Notes: generated from the letters alone by a model not told the origin. Shown: positions 8,942-19,780, counted from the first letter of the stretch. The stretch is DNA of 64,000 bases from Hymenobacter sp. UV11 (GCF_004684095.1 NZ_SRII01000011.1:124001-188000), one strand, 5' to 3'. A program made the numbers and translations.

Positions 8942-9383
8942 TGGGGTTGCGTTAGTAATTGGACAAAGAATTACGGCAAGCAGCTATAATTTTGATTAAC
9001 AGTACTTTTTAGCACTTCTCGGCTTGCTGATTCTGCGGTTTGCCTTGGTTAATAGGTTTGCCCAGCCTCGCGTTGCACACCGGACAGGGAGCACGAAAAC
9101 GAGCTTTTTCGGGTACTAGCTACTTCCTCCCTCTTCTGGGCTTTTAGCCCGGCAAAATGAGGTATCCGAAACCCATAGCGGCAATCAAAGTACCCGTTAG
9201 GCCTCTTTTACGGCTTTCTGGTACCCTGAACCACGTATACCGACCCGAGCAACCGGTAAAGCGACCAGCCACGTTGGGCAGAGTACTTCTTCAAGTGGTG
9301 CTTCCCACGCTTAAAGTCGAAGGCTGATTTCGCCTGTTTACCGCCTTATTGTAATTCTTTGTCCATTTACTAACGCAACCCCA
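8942..9383. mobile_element. 442-bp element with 33-bp inverted ends
   Basis: The sequence beginning TGGGGTTGCGTTAG at 8942-8974 returns inverted at 9351-9383 with one mismatch. The interior has no long ORF. A short minus-strand frame reads CPVCNARLG (a possible Cys-pair fragment) but is not convincing as a gene. The element is probably a MITE or a decayed IS. It lies just before the tail of an IS110 transposase, which may have been cut by its arrival. Confidence 0.7.
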
Positions 9384-9391
9384 TCACGCGC

Positions 9392-9610
9392 ATGGGTGGC
9401 GGCTTGATTCGCAGCAAGCTATTTATGTGCAGCTTTTCCGCTAAAAAGGCGAATGCGTCCTGCAAAGCCCTATATGACCGTCTCGTAGCGAAAGGCAAGA
9501 ACGGGAAGCTGGCCTTGATTACTGTGTGTAACAAACTCCTCAAGCAGGCCTGTGCCATCGTCAAATCCGGCATCCCCTATCAACCCGATTTTACAAGAAT
9601 TTCTGCCTGA
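9392..9610 (+). pseudogene. IS110-family transposase C-terminal fragment
   Basis: The reading frame gives FSAKKANASCKALYDRLVAKGK followed by a Leu-rich end with LLKQACAIVKSGIPY. This matches the end of the Transposase_20 domain of IS110/IS1111 enzymes, including ALYDRLVAKGK. The N-terminal DEDD domain and most of the C-terminal domain are missing. It differs from the intact IS110 gene at 7545-8606, so it derives from a second element. Confidence 0.7.
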
Positions 9611-9760
9611 GAACTTGCTTTTAAACACAGTTCATTTTATCTCCCCGCTGCTACGAAAAGGCCTTCACTTGCTCAATCAGAGCGGCCACTGGTAGATAAT
9701 CCTGCTACGCATCCACGGGCAGACCAAACGCCGCTACCTTTCTCACCTGCCCTGAACTAG

Positions 9761-10111
9761 TTAAAGCAGTCGGGCATTTATAGCGAATAGCTTAGCCAGC
9801 GCAGGCGTTACGTTTTTAATCAGGGCATGCGCCGGATTGCCTGCAACGGGGTCGTGAACGCACGGGCACCTGTTATCCAACGGCACTTTCGCCGAGAGAA
9901 TGGCCCCCGTGTGTGTGCTGCGGTTGGCGATGGCTTGCTCCAAAGTAGTCAAGCCCAGAATATCAACCGAAAGCCCGTCTTCCCCACTGCGCATCTTGAA
10001 CGCCGCGCTGGTAGGGCGACGAACCCCGTCGGGGGTTATCTTAAAAAACTGAGGTTGTAAGATGATTCTTCGCAGCAATTCATCTTCTGGGGTAATTTGA
10101 TGCAAAGGCAT
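9761..10111 (-). CDS. Small conserved protein, last gene of nuclease/HEPN cluster
   Basis: Protein of 116 residues without signal or membrane segment. It contains RRPTSAAFKMR near residue 31, GLSVDI at about residue 46, and NPAHALIKN near residue 90. I recall this pattern from a widespread uncharacterised family that often follows a gene like its upstream neighbour, but I cannot name it. Its ATG overlaps the TAA of the 193-residue gene by one base (TAATG), which indicates translational coupling. It is the 3' end of a four-gene minus-strand operon. A role as inhibitor, immunity or accessory protein is possible but unproved. Confidence 0.7.
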   Translation of the reverse strand: MPLHQITPEDELLRRIILQPQFFKITPDGVRRPTSAAFKMRSGEDGLSVDILGLTTLEQAIANRSTHTGAILSAKVPLDNRCPCVHDPVAGNPAHALIKNVTPALAKLFAINARLL

Positions 10112-10692
10112 TAAAGAGCAACTTGTTGCGGAGGGTCTATGAAATGCCGTAAAGCAACGAATAGGGAGGGGTAAGTGCCGATTATTGACCCATCGGGATT
10201 GAACAGCAAATAATCCTGCGACCCATTGGGATGGACTTCAATTTCCATCGAGGCACTGTCGCGGTCCAGTTCCACCTGCACGCCGCCATCCCGCATAGGA
10301 AAAACGTGTACGCTCACCGCTGGCGCGTAAACCAGTTGCAGCGAAAGAGCATTGAGCAGCTGACGGGCCTGTGCAATAGCGCCCTCCGCAATCGGTAGGG
10401 CCCCATACGTATCCCAATCGTAAGCCAAGTCTTTAAAGGAATTCACCTGTGTCAGCAGCTTCGGAACGACTAGTCCCAAACCCATAGCGGGCTTCCGAAC
10501 GCTTTTAGTGGCCAATGTTTCCAGACTTTCGAAGAGCGCGAACTTGTTGTTGATACCCCGGGCATTTTTTCGGCTGGTTCGTTCGTTGCGCACGAATTCA
10601 TCTGCGTCCATCAGCCACATCTTAATCCCTTGTACCGCCCCCTTCTCACCCCGGGGAATGGCCTTGCGCATCGTCATCACGTGTGGTTCCAT
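10111..10692 (-). CDS. Conserved protein with W-D-x-Y-G-A-x-P-I motif
   Basis: Protein of 193 residues. The central motif YDWDTYGALPIAEGAI (near residue 110) and the later DGGVQVELDRDSASMEIEV form a pattern seen in a small uncharacterised family. The C-terminal part is predicted to be strand-rich. No signal or membrane helix is present, so it is cytoplasmic. It starts 13 bp after the HEPN-like gene and overlaps the following gene, so the pair is very probably co-transcribed and translated in a fixed ratio. Function unknown. Confidence 0.7.
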   Translation of the reverse strand: MEPHVMTMRKAIPRGEKGAVQGIKMWLMDADEFVRNERTSRKNARGINNKFALFESLETLATKSVRKPAMGLGLVVPKLLTQVNSFKDLAYDWDTYGALPIAEGAIAQARQLLNALSLQLVYAPAVSVHVFPMRDGGVQVELDRDSASMEIEVHPNGSQDYLLFNPDGSIIGTYPSLFVALRHFIDPPQQVAL

Positions 10693-10705
10693 ATCGTATC
10701 GCTGC

Positions 10706-12556
10706 TTAAGCTGCCCGAAACTCGTACGAGCCTAATTTTAGAATCATTGTCAATACGAGAAAGGCATTTTCCACGCCGTATTCGTCGTCGTCCATCAAGC
10801 CGTGGGCCACGCGGTTACGCAAATTATAGCCCGCTTTCTCGCTAAGAAAAAACTTAATAAAGAACCGGTCTTCCTCTTCTAGTTTGCCCTTCAAGTCAGC
10901 GAGCAGCTCATCCAGAAGCTTTTCCATGATGACCTCCGTGCCCTCGCGCAACTTAAAGGTCGGCAATTTTAGCTGCACGCAGATGTAGCGCAGGATGTAC
11001 TCCACTTTCAAGGTCAGCGAATCCGTACTGGCAATAAAATCGGGCTCATAGTCGTGGTCGGCCCACCAGCGGTCCAGCTCCTGGAAAAGTAGGCGCACGC
11101 CCGACATGACCAAGCGCAACGGCTGCGTTTGGGATTGCTGCCCACTCGATTCGACCATCCGGGGAGCTCCCAGCCAGCTGCGCTGCAGGAATTCTTCAAT
11201 GGCCGCGGCGGTCAGCTTCTGTGCCTTGAAGGCTTCGAGCATCAGCTTTACCAGGGTTTGGGTAGAAAGCTGCGCGAGCAGGCTGTACGTATTTAAAAAC
11301 TGAAACTGCTCTTTCTCCTCTTCCGAGTAAAAGGTCTGCACCGTGTTGCCGTGCTTATCCTCTAAACTTTTCGGCAACATGTCCATAAAGGCGCTGCGCT
11401 GGCTCTGGGCGGCTTCCGTCACGGCATCCAGGGTCTGGAACATGGGAGTCAGACACAGTTCGGCGATAATGCCTTGGGCATTCCGGTTGCGCACAATTTC
11501 ATCGATGTACTCCATCAAGGCCCGCGTGGCCTCGTCGGGCATTTGCGTGCGCGTCTGGGTCAGGGCAAAGCGCGTACGCAGGCGCTGGTACTCCTGCTCC
11601 ATGCGATGGCTGTTTGCTTGGTCTTTCAATTGACGGTAAATGCGCAGCGCCCGCTCGGTAAACGTGACGGCCGTCATGTTGTGCTGGGCCTCGGCCTCCC
11701 GGGCCAGTGCTTCCAGTTGCTGGGCCTGGAACAACGACCACCGCCCCCGGTCGCGCTGCGCCTTGCCCGCCAGCTCGGATGCCTCCGCTGCCAACTCAAT
11801 TGCGCCGTGCCGATAGGTCTGCGCCAACTGGTGAACACCCCGCCAATCCTGCTCCAGCACCGCATCGGCCTGCTCCGGACCGGTTAGCACCCTAAAATGC
11901 TCCGTGAATAGCTGTGTGATGGACGAAAGCACCAAAAGGGTGGAACGGTCGGCCAGTGACCAAGTAGTGTGAACACCGACCAGGTAAGTGACAATTTCGC
12001 CTAACAACTGGGCGACGCTGCTGTCATTTTTACGCGTATTGGCTAGTTGAAAGGCTTTGCGCAACGCTTCAATGCCGTGCAGGGCATAATGAGCCCTCTC
12101 ACTACCTACCCTGTGCTTTTCCATGTAGGAAGCCCCTAGTCTGAATAGGGTAGCCGCTAATTCCCGGACCTCCTCATTGGTCCGCAAGCGCTTCCGCAAA
12201 TACAAAAACAGGCCGTATTCGCTCTTGAGATAGCCATTGGGAGTAGCCTGATAGCGGAAGCGCACATAGTCGTATTCGGCATCACCATACCCAGAAGTAT
12301 CCGGCCAGCCAAACTCGTGCTCTACTCCTTGCTCATCTTTCTGGGTACCACTAATATGAAAGCCGACTCCTTTGTCAAGTTGCTTGCTGGCCGCCAGCAC
12401 TTCCTGCTCAATGCGCGCCAACCGGGCATTTACCGGGTCGCCGCCGGTATCCAACTGCACCGCTAACTCCCCCAATCGCGACGTAATGGCGTGGTTGTCG
12501 CGCACATCCTCGCTGGCGGTATCGATGTAGCTAAGGTAATTTTGAAGGTCTTGCAT
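10706..12556 (-). CDS. DUF4209-like protein with HEPN-type RNase motif
   Basis: Soluble protein of 616 residues. Most of it is predicted helical (many Leu/Ala/Glu stretches between 150 and 430). The C-terminal third resembles DUF4209: VEYILRYICVQLKLP, then a conserved acidic stretch, then NLRNRVAHGLMDDDEYG. R580-N-R-V-A-H585 is the R-N-x-x-x-H arrangement of HEPN ribonucleases, so RNA cleavage is a reasonable guess. It lies 53 bp after a nuclease-like gene and 13 bp before the next gene, all on the same strand. HEPN proteins are often effectors of phage defence or toxin systems; that role here is inference from context. Confidence 0.75.
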   Translation of the reverse strand: MQDLQNYLSYIDTASEDVRDNHAITSRLGELAVQLDTGGDPVNARLARIEQEVLAASKQLDKGVGFHISGTQKDEQGVEHEFGWPDTSGYGDAEYDYVRFRYQATPNGYLKSEYGLFLYLRKRLRTNEEVRELAATLFRLGASYMEKHRVGSERAHYALHGIEALRKAFQLANTRKNDSSVAQLLGEIVTYLVGVHTTWSLADRSTLLVLSSITQLFTEHFRVLTGPEQADAVLEQDWRGVHQLAQTYRHGAIELAAEASELAGKAQRDRGRWSLFQAQQLEALAREAEAQHNMTAVTFTERALRIYRQLKDQANSHRMEQEYQRLRTRFALTQTRTQMPDEATRALMEYIDEIVRNRNAQGIIAELCLTPMFQTLDAVTEAAQSQRSAFMDMLPKSLEDKHGNTVQTFYSEEEKEQFQFLNTYSLLAQLSTQTLVKLMLEAFKAQKLTAAAIEEFLQRSWLGAPRMVESSGQQSQTQPLRLVMSGVRLLFQELDRWWADHDYEPDFIASTDSLTLKVEYILRYICVQLKLPTFKLREGTEVIMEKLLDELLADLKGKLEEEDRFFIKFFLSEKAGYNLRNRVAHGLMDDDEYGVENAFLVLTMILKLGSYEFRAA

Positions 12557-12609
12557 TGAATGGTATTACCGAGACTTCAACAACAACATTACAACTGGAA
12601 TTGCTCCCA

Positions 12610-13860
<1,251 letters not shown>

Positions 13861-14206
13861 ACAGTGGGGAAAAAAGCTATAAGCGCCAAGACTGTCAGAA
13901 GTTTGCCAGTAGCGAAGAGCACGCAATCAGTATGGCAAAATTACCTGCGCTCGGATGTCCTCCACGAATCAGTCTTAAGAGGTTAGTTGATAAGCAAAAG
14001 TACCTGCCTAACCAGTGTCTGCCAATTGGCTATAGGTAAGTGAGCTGATATAGCATCTGTCAATAGATTTTTCTAAATAGTTCTTTAAAAATCAACAATA
14101 AATCTTGTAATATTAATATAATTATGGTGTAAAACGAGTTGATTAGTTAGGGTTATGAGCTAGTGTACCCTTCGCCAACAGGCAAAACTATTTAACTCTT
14201 TTACCC
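13861..14206. other. Divergent intergenic region
   Basis: About 350 bp of AT-rich sequence between the minus-strand nuclease operon and the plus-strand DUF305 gene. It must hold both promoters. No clear operator, repeat or RNA was recognised. Confidence 0.5.
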
Positions 14207-14923
14207 ATGAAAAACCTTTTGCTCATTCCCAAAGCCCTAGCGGTGGCGCTAATTGCCAGTCCACTACTTCTCACCAGTTGTGACAAGACCAAAACGGAAG
14301 ACCCTACTCCCCAAGTCACTACTAACGGGACCTCTACCAGTAATCTCTCGGCTGAAGACAAGCAAAAGAACGCTGCCTTCGATAAGGAGATTAGTCGCAT
14401 CATCTCCCAAATGGAACAGGATATGAAAAAGGTCCAGAATAGCTACACGAAGGACCCAGATGTGGACTTTGCCCATTTAACTATCGTGCATCACGATGCG
14501 GGAATTGCCATGGCGCAGACGGAATTGACGTATGGCCATCACGACGAAGCTAAAAAGCTGGCGGAAAGCTCCATCAGGTCGCAGAAATCCAGCAAGCAGC
14601 GCCTGACGGACTTTTTAGCTAGCCACGGAACGCCCGAGCCCGCGTTTACGGAGGAGTTTGCCGCCTTCCGGAAAGAGATGGATGCCGCCATTGCCGACAT
14701 GATTGAGCATATGCGCTCATCTCCCAATACTCTCGACGTGGATTACGACTTCGCCGAGGTGTTCAAGCGTCACCACCAGGGTATCGTGAAAATGTCGAGC
14801 ATTGAAGTAGAATTCGGTGACGATGACCCGGTAACTGACGAGGGCAAAATGATAATTCGCGACCAGGGCCAGGAAGTAATTGAGTTATCCCAGTTCATCA
14901 ACAAGCATGGGTATCCGCGCTAG
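14207..14923 (+). CDS. DUF305 lipoprotein
   Basis: Lipoprotein of 238 residues (signal ending LLLTSC, then DKTK). It has two DUF305 repeats: FAHLTIVHHDAGIAMAQ in the first half and FAEVFKRHHQGIVKMSS in the second. The paired His and downstream Met are the putative metal ligands of this ferritin-like four-helix family, which is common in copper and silver resistance loci. It stands alone between the nuclease cluster and the metal island and is followed by a very strong stem-loop. It probably buffers copper in the periplasm. Confidence 0.88.
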   Translation: MKNLLLIPKALAVALIASPLLLTSCDKTKTEDPTPQVTTNGTSTSNLSAEDKQKNAAFDKEISRIISQMEQDMKKVQNSYTKDPDVDFAHLTIVHHDAGIAMAQTELTYGHHDEAKKLAESSIRSQKSSKQRLTDFLASHGTPEPAFTEEFAAFRKEMDAAIADMIEHMRSSPNTLDVDYDFAEVFKRHHQGIVKMSSIEVEFGDDDPVTDEGKMIIRDQGQEVIELSQFINKHGYPR

Positions 14924-14976
14924 TACATTGTAAGCGCGCTGGGTTCATTAACTGTTCCTAATCGAACCGCTTCCAG

Positions 14977-15048
14977 GCAGAATACCAGGGTAGGAAGGGG
15001 CAGTTAGAAAAGCACTTCTAACTGCCCCTTCCTACCCTGGTATTCTGC
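14977..15048. terminator. 33-bp perfect stem-loop
   Basis: Bases 14977-15009 are the exact complement of 15016-15048, with a six-base loop (AAGCAC). It lies between the plus-strand DUF305 gene and the minus-strand TonB receptor gene, whose transcripts converge here, so it probably ends both. No T-run follows either arm. Thirty-three perfect pairs are much longer than a usual terminator; a palindromic mobile remnant is an alternative. Confidence 0.6.
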
Positions 15049-15321
15049 TTCTGAAGTAGTAGGCTAGTCCCTGGCGGCTTGCCATTTCGTAGCGCTTCTG
15101 AGCAGCCAGAGCTATTCAGAAGCGAAACCAAACCTTATTACTTACTTACTTATGGCCACGCTTGAATACTCAGAGACTTATGAGTTATCTCCCTACAGGT
15201 TGGTTTGCATGAAATGGCCAAAAGTCTCACTGTACTTTCCCCAAGACCCTTCTCACTCTGAAATAAATTCCCTAGCTACTCTCCACTGAAGGCCGCTGGT
15301 ATGCATTGAGTGGACCATCCC

Positions 15322-17658
15322 CTAGAAGAAGATGCTGGCGTTGAGCTTCAGGTAGAAGGGGGTGCCGGGGGTGAAGTGCAACTCGTCCTTGCCCTCGGCC
15401 GGCTCGCCCGGCAGCCGGGTCAGGGTGGCGAACTGGGCCTGGTTCCATTCCACGTTAAGCAGATTTTCCACGGTCGCCCCCAACTGGTAGCGCGGCCGGG
15501 TGTAGGCCAGCACGGCATCAAACAGGAAGTAGCCGCGGGCCGTGATGCTGCCGTCGTCGTTGGCGGGCCGGGAGTCAATGTGGCGGTAGCGCAGGCTGCC
15601 GCTGAGCCCGCGCGGCTCCTTGTATGTGAGCCCGCCGATGGTGGTGAAGGTGGGGGCCAGGGGGATGTAGTTCTGGCCTTCGGGCGCGTCGGTCTGGCGG
15701 CCGTGGCTGTAGTTCACGTCGGTGTCCAGAAACAGACGCGGGCTGAGCTGGTAGCGCACGGCCAGGTCCAGGCCGTAGCGCTGGGTGGGGCCGGCGCTTT
15801 CGGTTACGCCTTCGTCACCGGCGTACACCAGCTCGTCCTGCAGGGTTAGCCCCCACAGCGCGGCGTTCACCACCAGGCTGGGCACAGGCTTGAACGTGCT
15901 TCCTACCTCGTAGCCCAGGGCGCGGGGCAGCACGTTGGCATCGGCAGCGCCGCGAATCACGGCCCGGGCGTCGTTGGAGTGGAACCCGAAGCCCGAGCGG
16001 GCGAACAGCTGCACGGTGGGCGTGAGCTGGTAGTACAGGTTCAGCTTCGGCGAGATGCGCGCCCGGGTCCGCCGGCCGTTGAGGGGAATAAAGGGGCCGC
16101 TCGCCGAATCCTTGCGCTCGCCGCGAAAGTCGAACACGAACACATCGGCCCGCACGGCTGCGTTCACGGTCAGGCGTTCGGTAAGGGTCAAGGTTTCGTC
16201 CAGGTAAGCGTTCAGATTCTGCTCGTAGAGTCGGCCCACGGTGGTGGTGTCCGTAATCCGGCGCTTCACGGCGTTGCGCAAGCTCAAGCCCGCATCATCA
16301 ATGCGGGTGCCCGCCCCAAAGGTGGTATGCAGGGTCTTGGCCCCGAGTTGGGCGTCGCGGTCGTAGGTGCCGGTGTAGCCGTAGATGTTGCGCCCGGAGT
16401 CAGTGTGGTTGATTTCGTCGCCCACCAGCGGGTCCGGGTGTTTGAGGAAGAAGGTAAAGTTGGAGAACAGGCTGAAGTGGTAGTTGGTGTAGTACACCTG
16501 CTGGCGCAGCACAGCGTCGTGCTTGAGGGCCGTGGTCAGGATGGCGTAGGCGTTGGTACGGTCGGTACGGCCGCCTTCGCTGTTGTCGATGCTGCCGAAG
16601 CGGGAAATCAGGCCGCGCTCCACGCCGCGCTCGGGCACCTGGCCACTGGCGTCCCAATTCGAGTTGAAGTGCGAGCCAAGCAGGGTCAGCGACGTGTTGT
16701 CCGACAGCTGCCCGGTGTACTTGAGCATGCCATTGAATCGCTTGAAGCGCTGCGGGGCATCGAAGTAGGAATTAGTGAAATAGTACTCGGCCGCCGCGTA
16801 AGCACTCTCGGCTTTTTTGCTCAGCAGGTGCTTGCCCTGCGGAATCAAGTCCAGCATCACCAGGGCCCGGCGGGTGTCGAACTGGCCCACTTCCACCTTC
16901 ACCTGGCTGTGGTCGAGGCGCGTTTTGGTGAGAAACTCGCCGGCCCCGGAAGTCGCAAAGTCGCCGAAGCGCGCCGTATAGGGCCCTTTGTACACTTTCA
17001 ATTGCTCCACCGTTTCGGGAATGACGAAGTGGAAGTCGGCGTAGCCCTGGCCGTGGGCGTGGCTCACCATGTTCACCGGCAGCCCGTCGATGCTCACGGC
17101 GAAGTCGGTGCCGTGGTCTGAGTCGAAGCCCCGCAGAAAAATCTGCTCGGCCTTGCCGCCGCCCGCGTGCTGGGCGATGAAGAGGCCCGGCACCAGGCGC
17201 AGCAGGTCCTGGGCCGAGTTCAGGGGCCGCAACACCTGGTCGATGTGCGAAATGGCGGCCAGGCTCTGGTTGGGGTCACAAGGCTGGCTCACGGTTACCT
17301 CCGAAAGGCTAAGCACAGCCGTCGGCATCGCCACCGTGAGGCGCTTGGTTTCACCGGCGGCCAGGGTCACGGGCAGGGCCTGGGCGCGGTAGCCCAGCGC
17401 GCCGACACGCAGCGTGTAGGTGCCCGTTTCGATGCCGCCGAGCTTGAAGTTGCCTTGGGCATCCGTGGTGGTGCCCCCGGGCTGGCCTTGCAGGCCCACG
17501 CTCGCGCCTTCCATCGGCTGGTTGGAAAGCGAGTCGGTCACGGTGCCGCGCAGCGTGGCCGTGCCCTGCGCCCGCGCGCCGCCCAGGTTAAAAAGCAACA
17601 GGAAAAGCGCGGCACCAACGAAGCGCAAATGTGGAAACGAAGAGAAAAAAAGATTCAT
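15322..17658 (-). CDS. TonB-dependent receptor with regulatory-like N-terminal domain
   Basis: Outer-membrane receptor of 778 residues when started at MNLFFSSFPH; the ORF opens 14 codons earlier. A signal peptide (to ARA) is followed by a carboxypeptidase-regulatory-like domain (GTVTDSLSNQPMEGASV), a plug domain (SAQDLLRLVPGLFIAQHAGG, IFLRGFDSDHGTDF, VNMVSHAHGQGY) and a 22-strand-type barrel ending in Phe (LNASIFF). The His-rich plug loops (VSHAHGQGYADFHF) suggest a metal or metal-complex substrate. It is the last gene of the CopA block. The ligand is not determinable from sequence; copper-related uptake or sensing is inferred from context. Confidence 0.9.
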   Translation of the reverse strand: MNLFFSSFPHLRFVGAALFLLLFNLGGARAQGTATLRGTVTDSLSNQPMEGASVGLQGQPGGTTTDAQGNFKLGGIETGTYTLRVGALGYRAQALPVTLAAGETKRLTVAMPTAVLSLSEVTVSQPCDPNQSLAAISHIDQVLRPLNSAQDLLRLVPGLFIAQHAGGGKAEQIFLRGFDSDHGTDFAVSIDGLPVNMVSHAHGQGYADFHFVIPETVEQLKVYKGPYTARFGDFATSGAGEFLTKTRLDHSQVKVEVGQFDTRRALVMLDLIPQGKHLLSKKAESAYAAAEYYFTNSYFDAPQRFKRFNGMLKYTGQLSDNTSLTLLGSHFNSNWDASGQVPERGVERGLISRFGSIDNSEGGRTDRTNAYAILTTALKHDAVLRQQVYYTNYHFSLFSNFTFFLKHPDPLVGDEINHTDSGRNIYGYTGTYDRDAQLGAKTLHTTFGAGTRIDDAGLSLRNAVKRRITDTTTVGRLYEQNLNAYLDETLTLTERLTVNAAVRADVFVFDFRGERKDSASGPFIPLNGRRTRARISPKLNLYYQLTPTVQLFARSGFGFHSNDARAVIRGAADANVLPRALGYEVGSTFKPVPSLVVNAALWGLTLQDELVYAGDEGVTESAGPTQRYGLDLAVRYQLSPRLFLDTDVNYSHGRQTDAPEGQNYIPLAPTFTTIGGLTYKEPRGLSGSLRYRHIDSRPANDDGSITARGYFLFDAVLAYTRPRYQLGATVENLLNVEWNQAQFATLTRLPGEPAEGKDELHFTPGTPFYLKLNASIFF

Positions 17659-17700
17659 CGGGTAAGGCAAGAGAAGGTGAGTGCCTACCCAGCGGGCCAT

Positions 17701-18131
17701 AGCTCGACCAGCCGCGGTATTAAGGGCACGAAATGAGGGGAGTAGTAGGGAAGCGCAGCCCGGTTAAAAATTGGCCTTGCTCCGGCAAGCCGCCCAGCAT
17801 TGAGCGCGGTGGTGCGCCCGGTCTCGGGCCGGGCCGGCGTGCGGCCAGCGGGGGCTGGTGGCGACTGCAGTCACGGGAAGTCCTTTGACATCGCCCAGGG
17901 CGATGGAGCCAAAAGCCGAGCGGCCCACGGCCGGCAGCTGTACGCGGGAAGCACCGCCCGCAGCACCCGCTGCGGGAATAAAAGGGTAAGCCAGAAAATG
18001 CATAAACCGTCGGAATAGCGACGCGGGCCCGGGCGCATCGGCTCAGCGGGCAACGTCAGGTAGCGGATAAAACGAAAAGGCCCGACCACTATGGGTTCGG
18101 CACCACCCGGGCCGCTTGGGCCCGACTCGAC
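17701..18131. other. Region without supported gene
   Basis: About 430 bp between the TonB receptor and a small secreted protein, both on the minus strand. Short minus-strand frames exist (one of 79 codons), but they lack a recognisable signal, motif or spacing. I looked for a cobalamin-type riboswitch, which often precedes TonB receptors, and did not see one. Confidence 0.45.
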
Positions 18132-18518
18132 TTATCCCCGACGGGGCGGCAACTCAATTTGGCCTCCGTAGCCCACCGGCGCACCGGCCGTGAAGGCAGT
18201 GGAATGGGTCAACACCCGGGGAAAGGCCGCCGTCGCCACAACGGCCACGCTTTGGGGCAGGCAGTGCGAATCCAGCCCCTTGAAAGTAGTCAGCAGCTGC
18301 GTGAGCGGCAGGCGCTGCCCGTACTTTTTCACCGTGTACTGCACCCCGTTGCAGTCATCGAAGCACGCCAGCCGCAACTGGTGCTTTAACTGGCAGTCCG
18401 GGCTGTGCACGTAGTTATAGGGCCGGTCAATCACCCGAGCCGACCGTTCCACCAGCCCCGCCCCAACTACCAGCAGGTAGTTGAGCAGCAACAGCAGAAC
18501 GAGATAGGAACGGGCCAT
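18132..18518 (-). CDS. Small secreted or membrane-anchored protein, unknown
   Basis: Protein of 128 residues with a strongly hydrophobic N-terminus (YLVLLLLLNYLLVVGAG), probably a signal peptide or anchor. The rest has three Cys (SPDC, LACFDDC) in its middle and a Cys-His pair (DSHCLPQ). I do not recognise the family. It lies between the DUF4396 pseudogene and the TonB receptor in the same orientation; such Cys/His-containing small envelope proteins are frequent in metal islands of this group. A metal-binding role is inferred only from context. Confidence 0.6.
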   Translation of the reverse strand: MARSYLVLLLLLNYLLVVGAGLVERSARVIDRPYNYVHSPDCQLKHQLRLACFDDCNGVQYTVKKYGQRLPLTQLLTTFKGLDSHCLPQSVAVVATAAFPRVLTHSTAFTAGAPVGYGGQIELPPRRG

Positions 18519-18658
18519 GAGGGCAAAGGTGCGGCAAAGAAATACGTGGCTAACCCAACTACGTGAAAAAAGGAACCCTTGGATTAGTATTCCCCCGGCG
18601 CAAATAAGAATAAATTTCCGCTAAGGTCGCGCTACCTGGAGGCATCGCCCGCCAGCGG

Positions 18659-19738
18659 TTACATCTGGCCGTTGGCCATGTTCATCCCGGGCATGGGTGC
18701 CATCGGTGCCCCCGGACGCATAGACAGGTCGCCGTAGCGGTTGGCCACGTAATAGCCAGCGGCCAGCAGGAGCAGCGTGAGCACGGTAACAGCCGCCTTG
18801 CGTGCCCCCGAATTGGGGCCGTGGCTCATATCCATGCCGGCCATGGCGCCGCCCGCGGCTGGCGCTGCTTTCTTGCTCATGGCCTGATGGTCCATGCCCG
18901 CGTGCTCCATGCCAGCCATTGACATTCCTGACATGGTATCTTGCGCCGGGATTGGACTAGGTTCGGCGGCCAGGCCATGGCTCATGCCAGCCATGGCCAG
19001 CGGGGGAGAGGCTGATAGCGCTGACCCCGGAGTTTCTTCGGTCGGCGCTCCACTTTTACCCAGCGCCCGCTCGGTGTCCATGCCGTGCTTGTGCTTGTTT
19101 TTGACGAGCCAGTAATTCACCAGGTAGGCCACAATGGCCCACACTATAGTAGCCAGGAACATAACGCCCCAAAAGAGAGGGGTATCGGGCTCCATCGCCC
19201 CCATGTCGTGGGTCATAAGCAGCACCATGGTCGGAATCATGTCGGCCATAACGGCATTCATGCTCAGCCATTCCGGCAAGAAGGACTGCTTAACCGCTTG
19301 CAGGTAGCTTACGCCCAGCATGCCTTTCATAAACAGGGCCTGAAACACCAGGAGGCCAGACAGGAAGCCAGCAAGGTACTCCACCCAGATATCCAGGCCC
19401 ATGGGCAACCGAAAAAAGCTCGTCACGATGGCTGCCGCGATGATGCCCGTGGCGTCGCCGGCCAAACAGTGAATCGTGGAGCCGACGGTCTGCTTCCAGA
19501 GGGGCGCCACGAACTGCTCATGGGTACCCGGCGCGGGCTCCCGGCAGGAAATCCAATAAATCAGCAGCCCTACCGGCCCGGTGTAGAGTGCCACCAGCAC
19601 TCAGCCCCACTTCATCACCTTCATTTCCGGGGTGCGGGCAAATAGGTCCCAGGCCACGTAGGCCACGGATAGGGCCGTGAAGGCAAACTAAATCCACAAC
19701 AGGTACTCGGGAAACAGCGGGGTATTTATCGGGTGCAT
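18659..19738 (-). pseudogene. DUF4396 membrane protein, interrupted by two nonsense codons
   Basis: From the ATG at 19738 the frame reads MHPINTPLFPEYLLWI, then TAG (19688-19690), then FAFTALSVAYVAWDLF, then TGA (19601-19603, where Trp is expected), then VLVALYTGPVGLL. This is a DUF4396 protein, a membrane family with conserved STIHCLAGDATGI and MNAVMADMIPTM motifs, which are intact downstream. The C-terminal tail is rich in Met and His (AMAGMSHG, GMEHAGMDHQAM) before a last membrane helix. A 313-residue product could start at the GTG at 19600, but it would lack the first helix. DUF4396 proteins occur in copper loci. Confidence 0.75.
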
Positions 19739-19780
19739 TGCAAGTGTTTTTAAGGTAGTGTGAGCGCTGGTCCGGCTTGC

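Noticed and set aside
17701..18131. Cobalamin riboswitch upstream of the TonB receptor
   Set aside because: No B12-box-like sequence or suitable fold was seen; the gap looks unstructured apart from ordinary GC-rich pairing.
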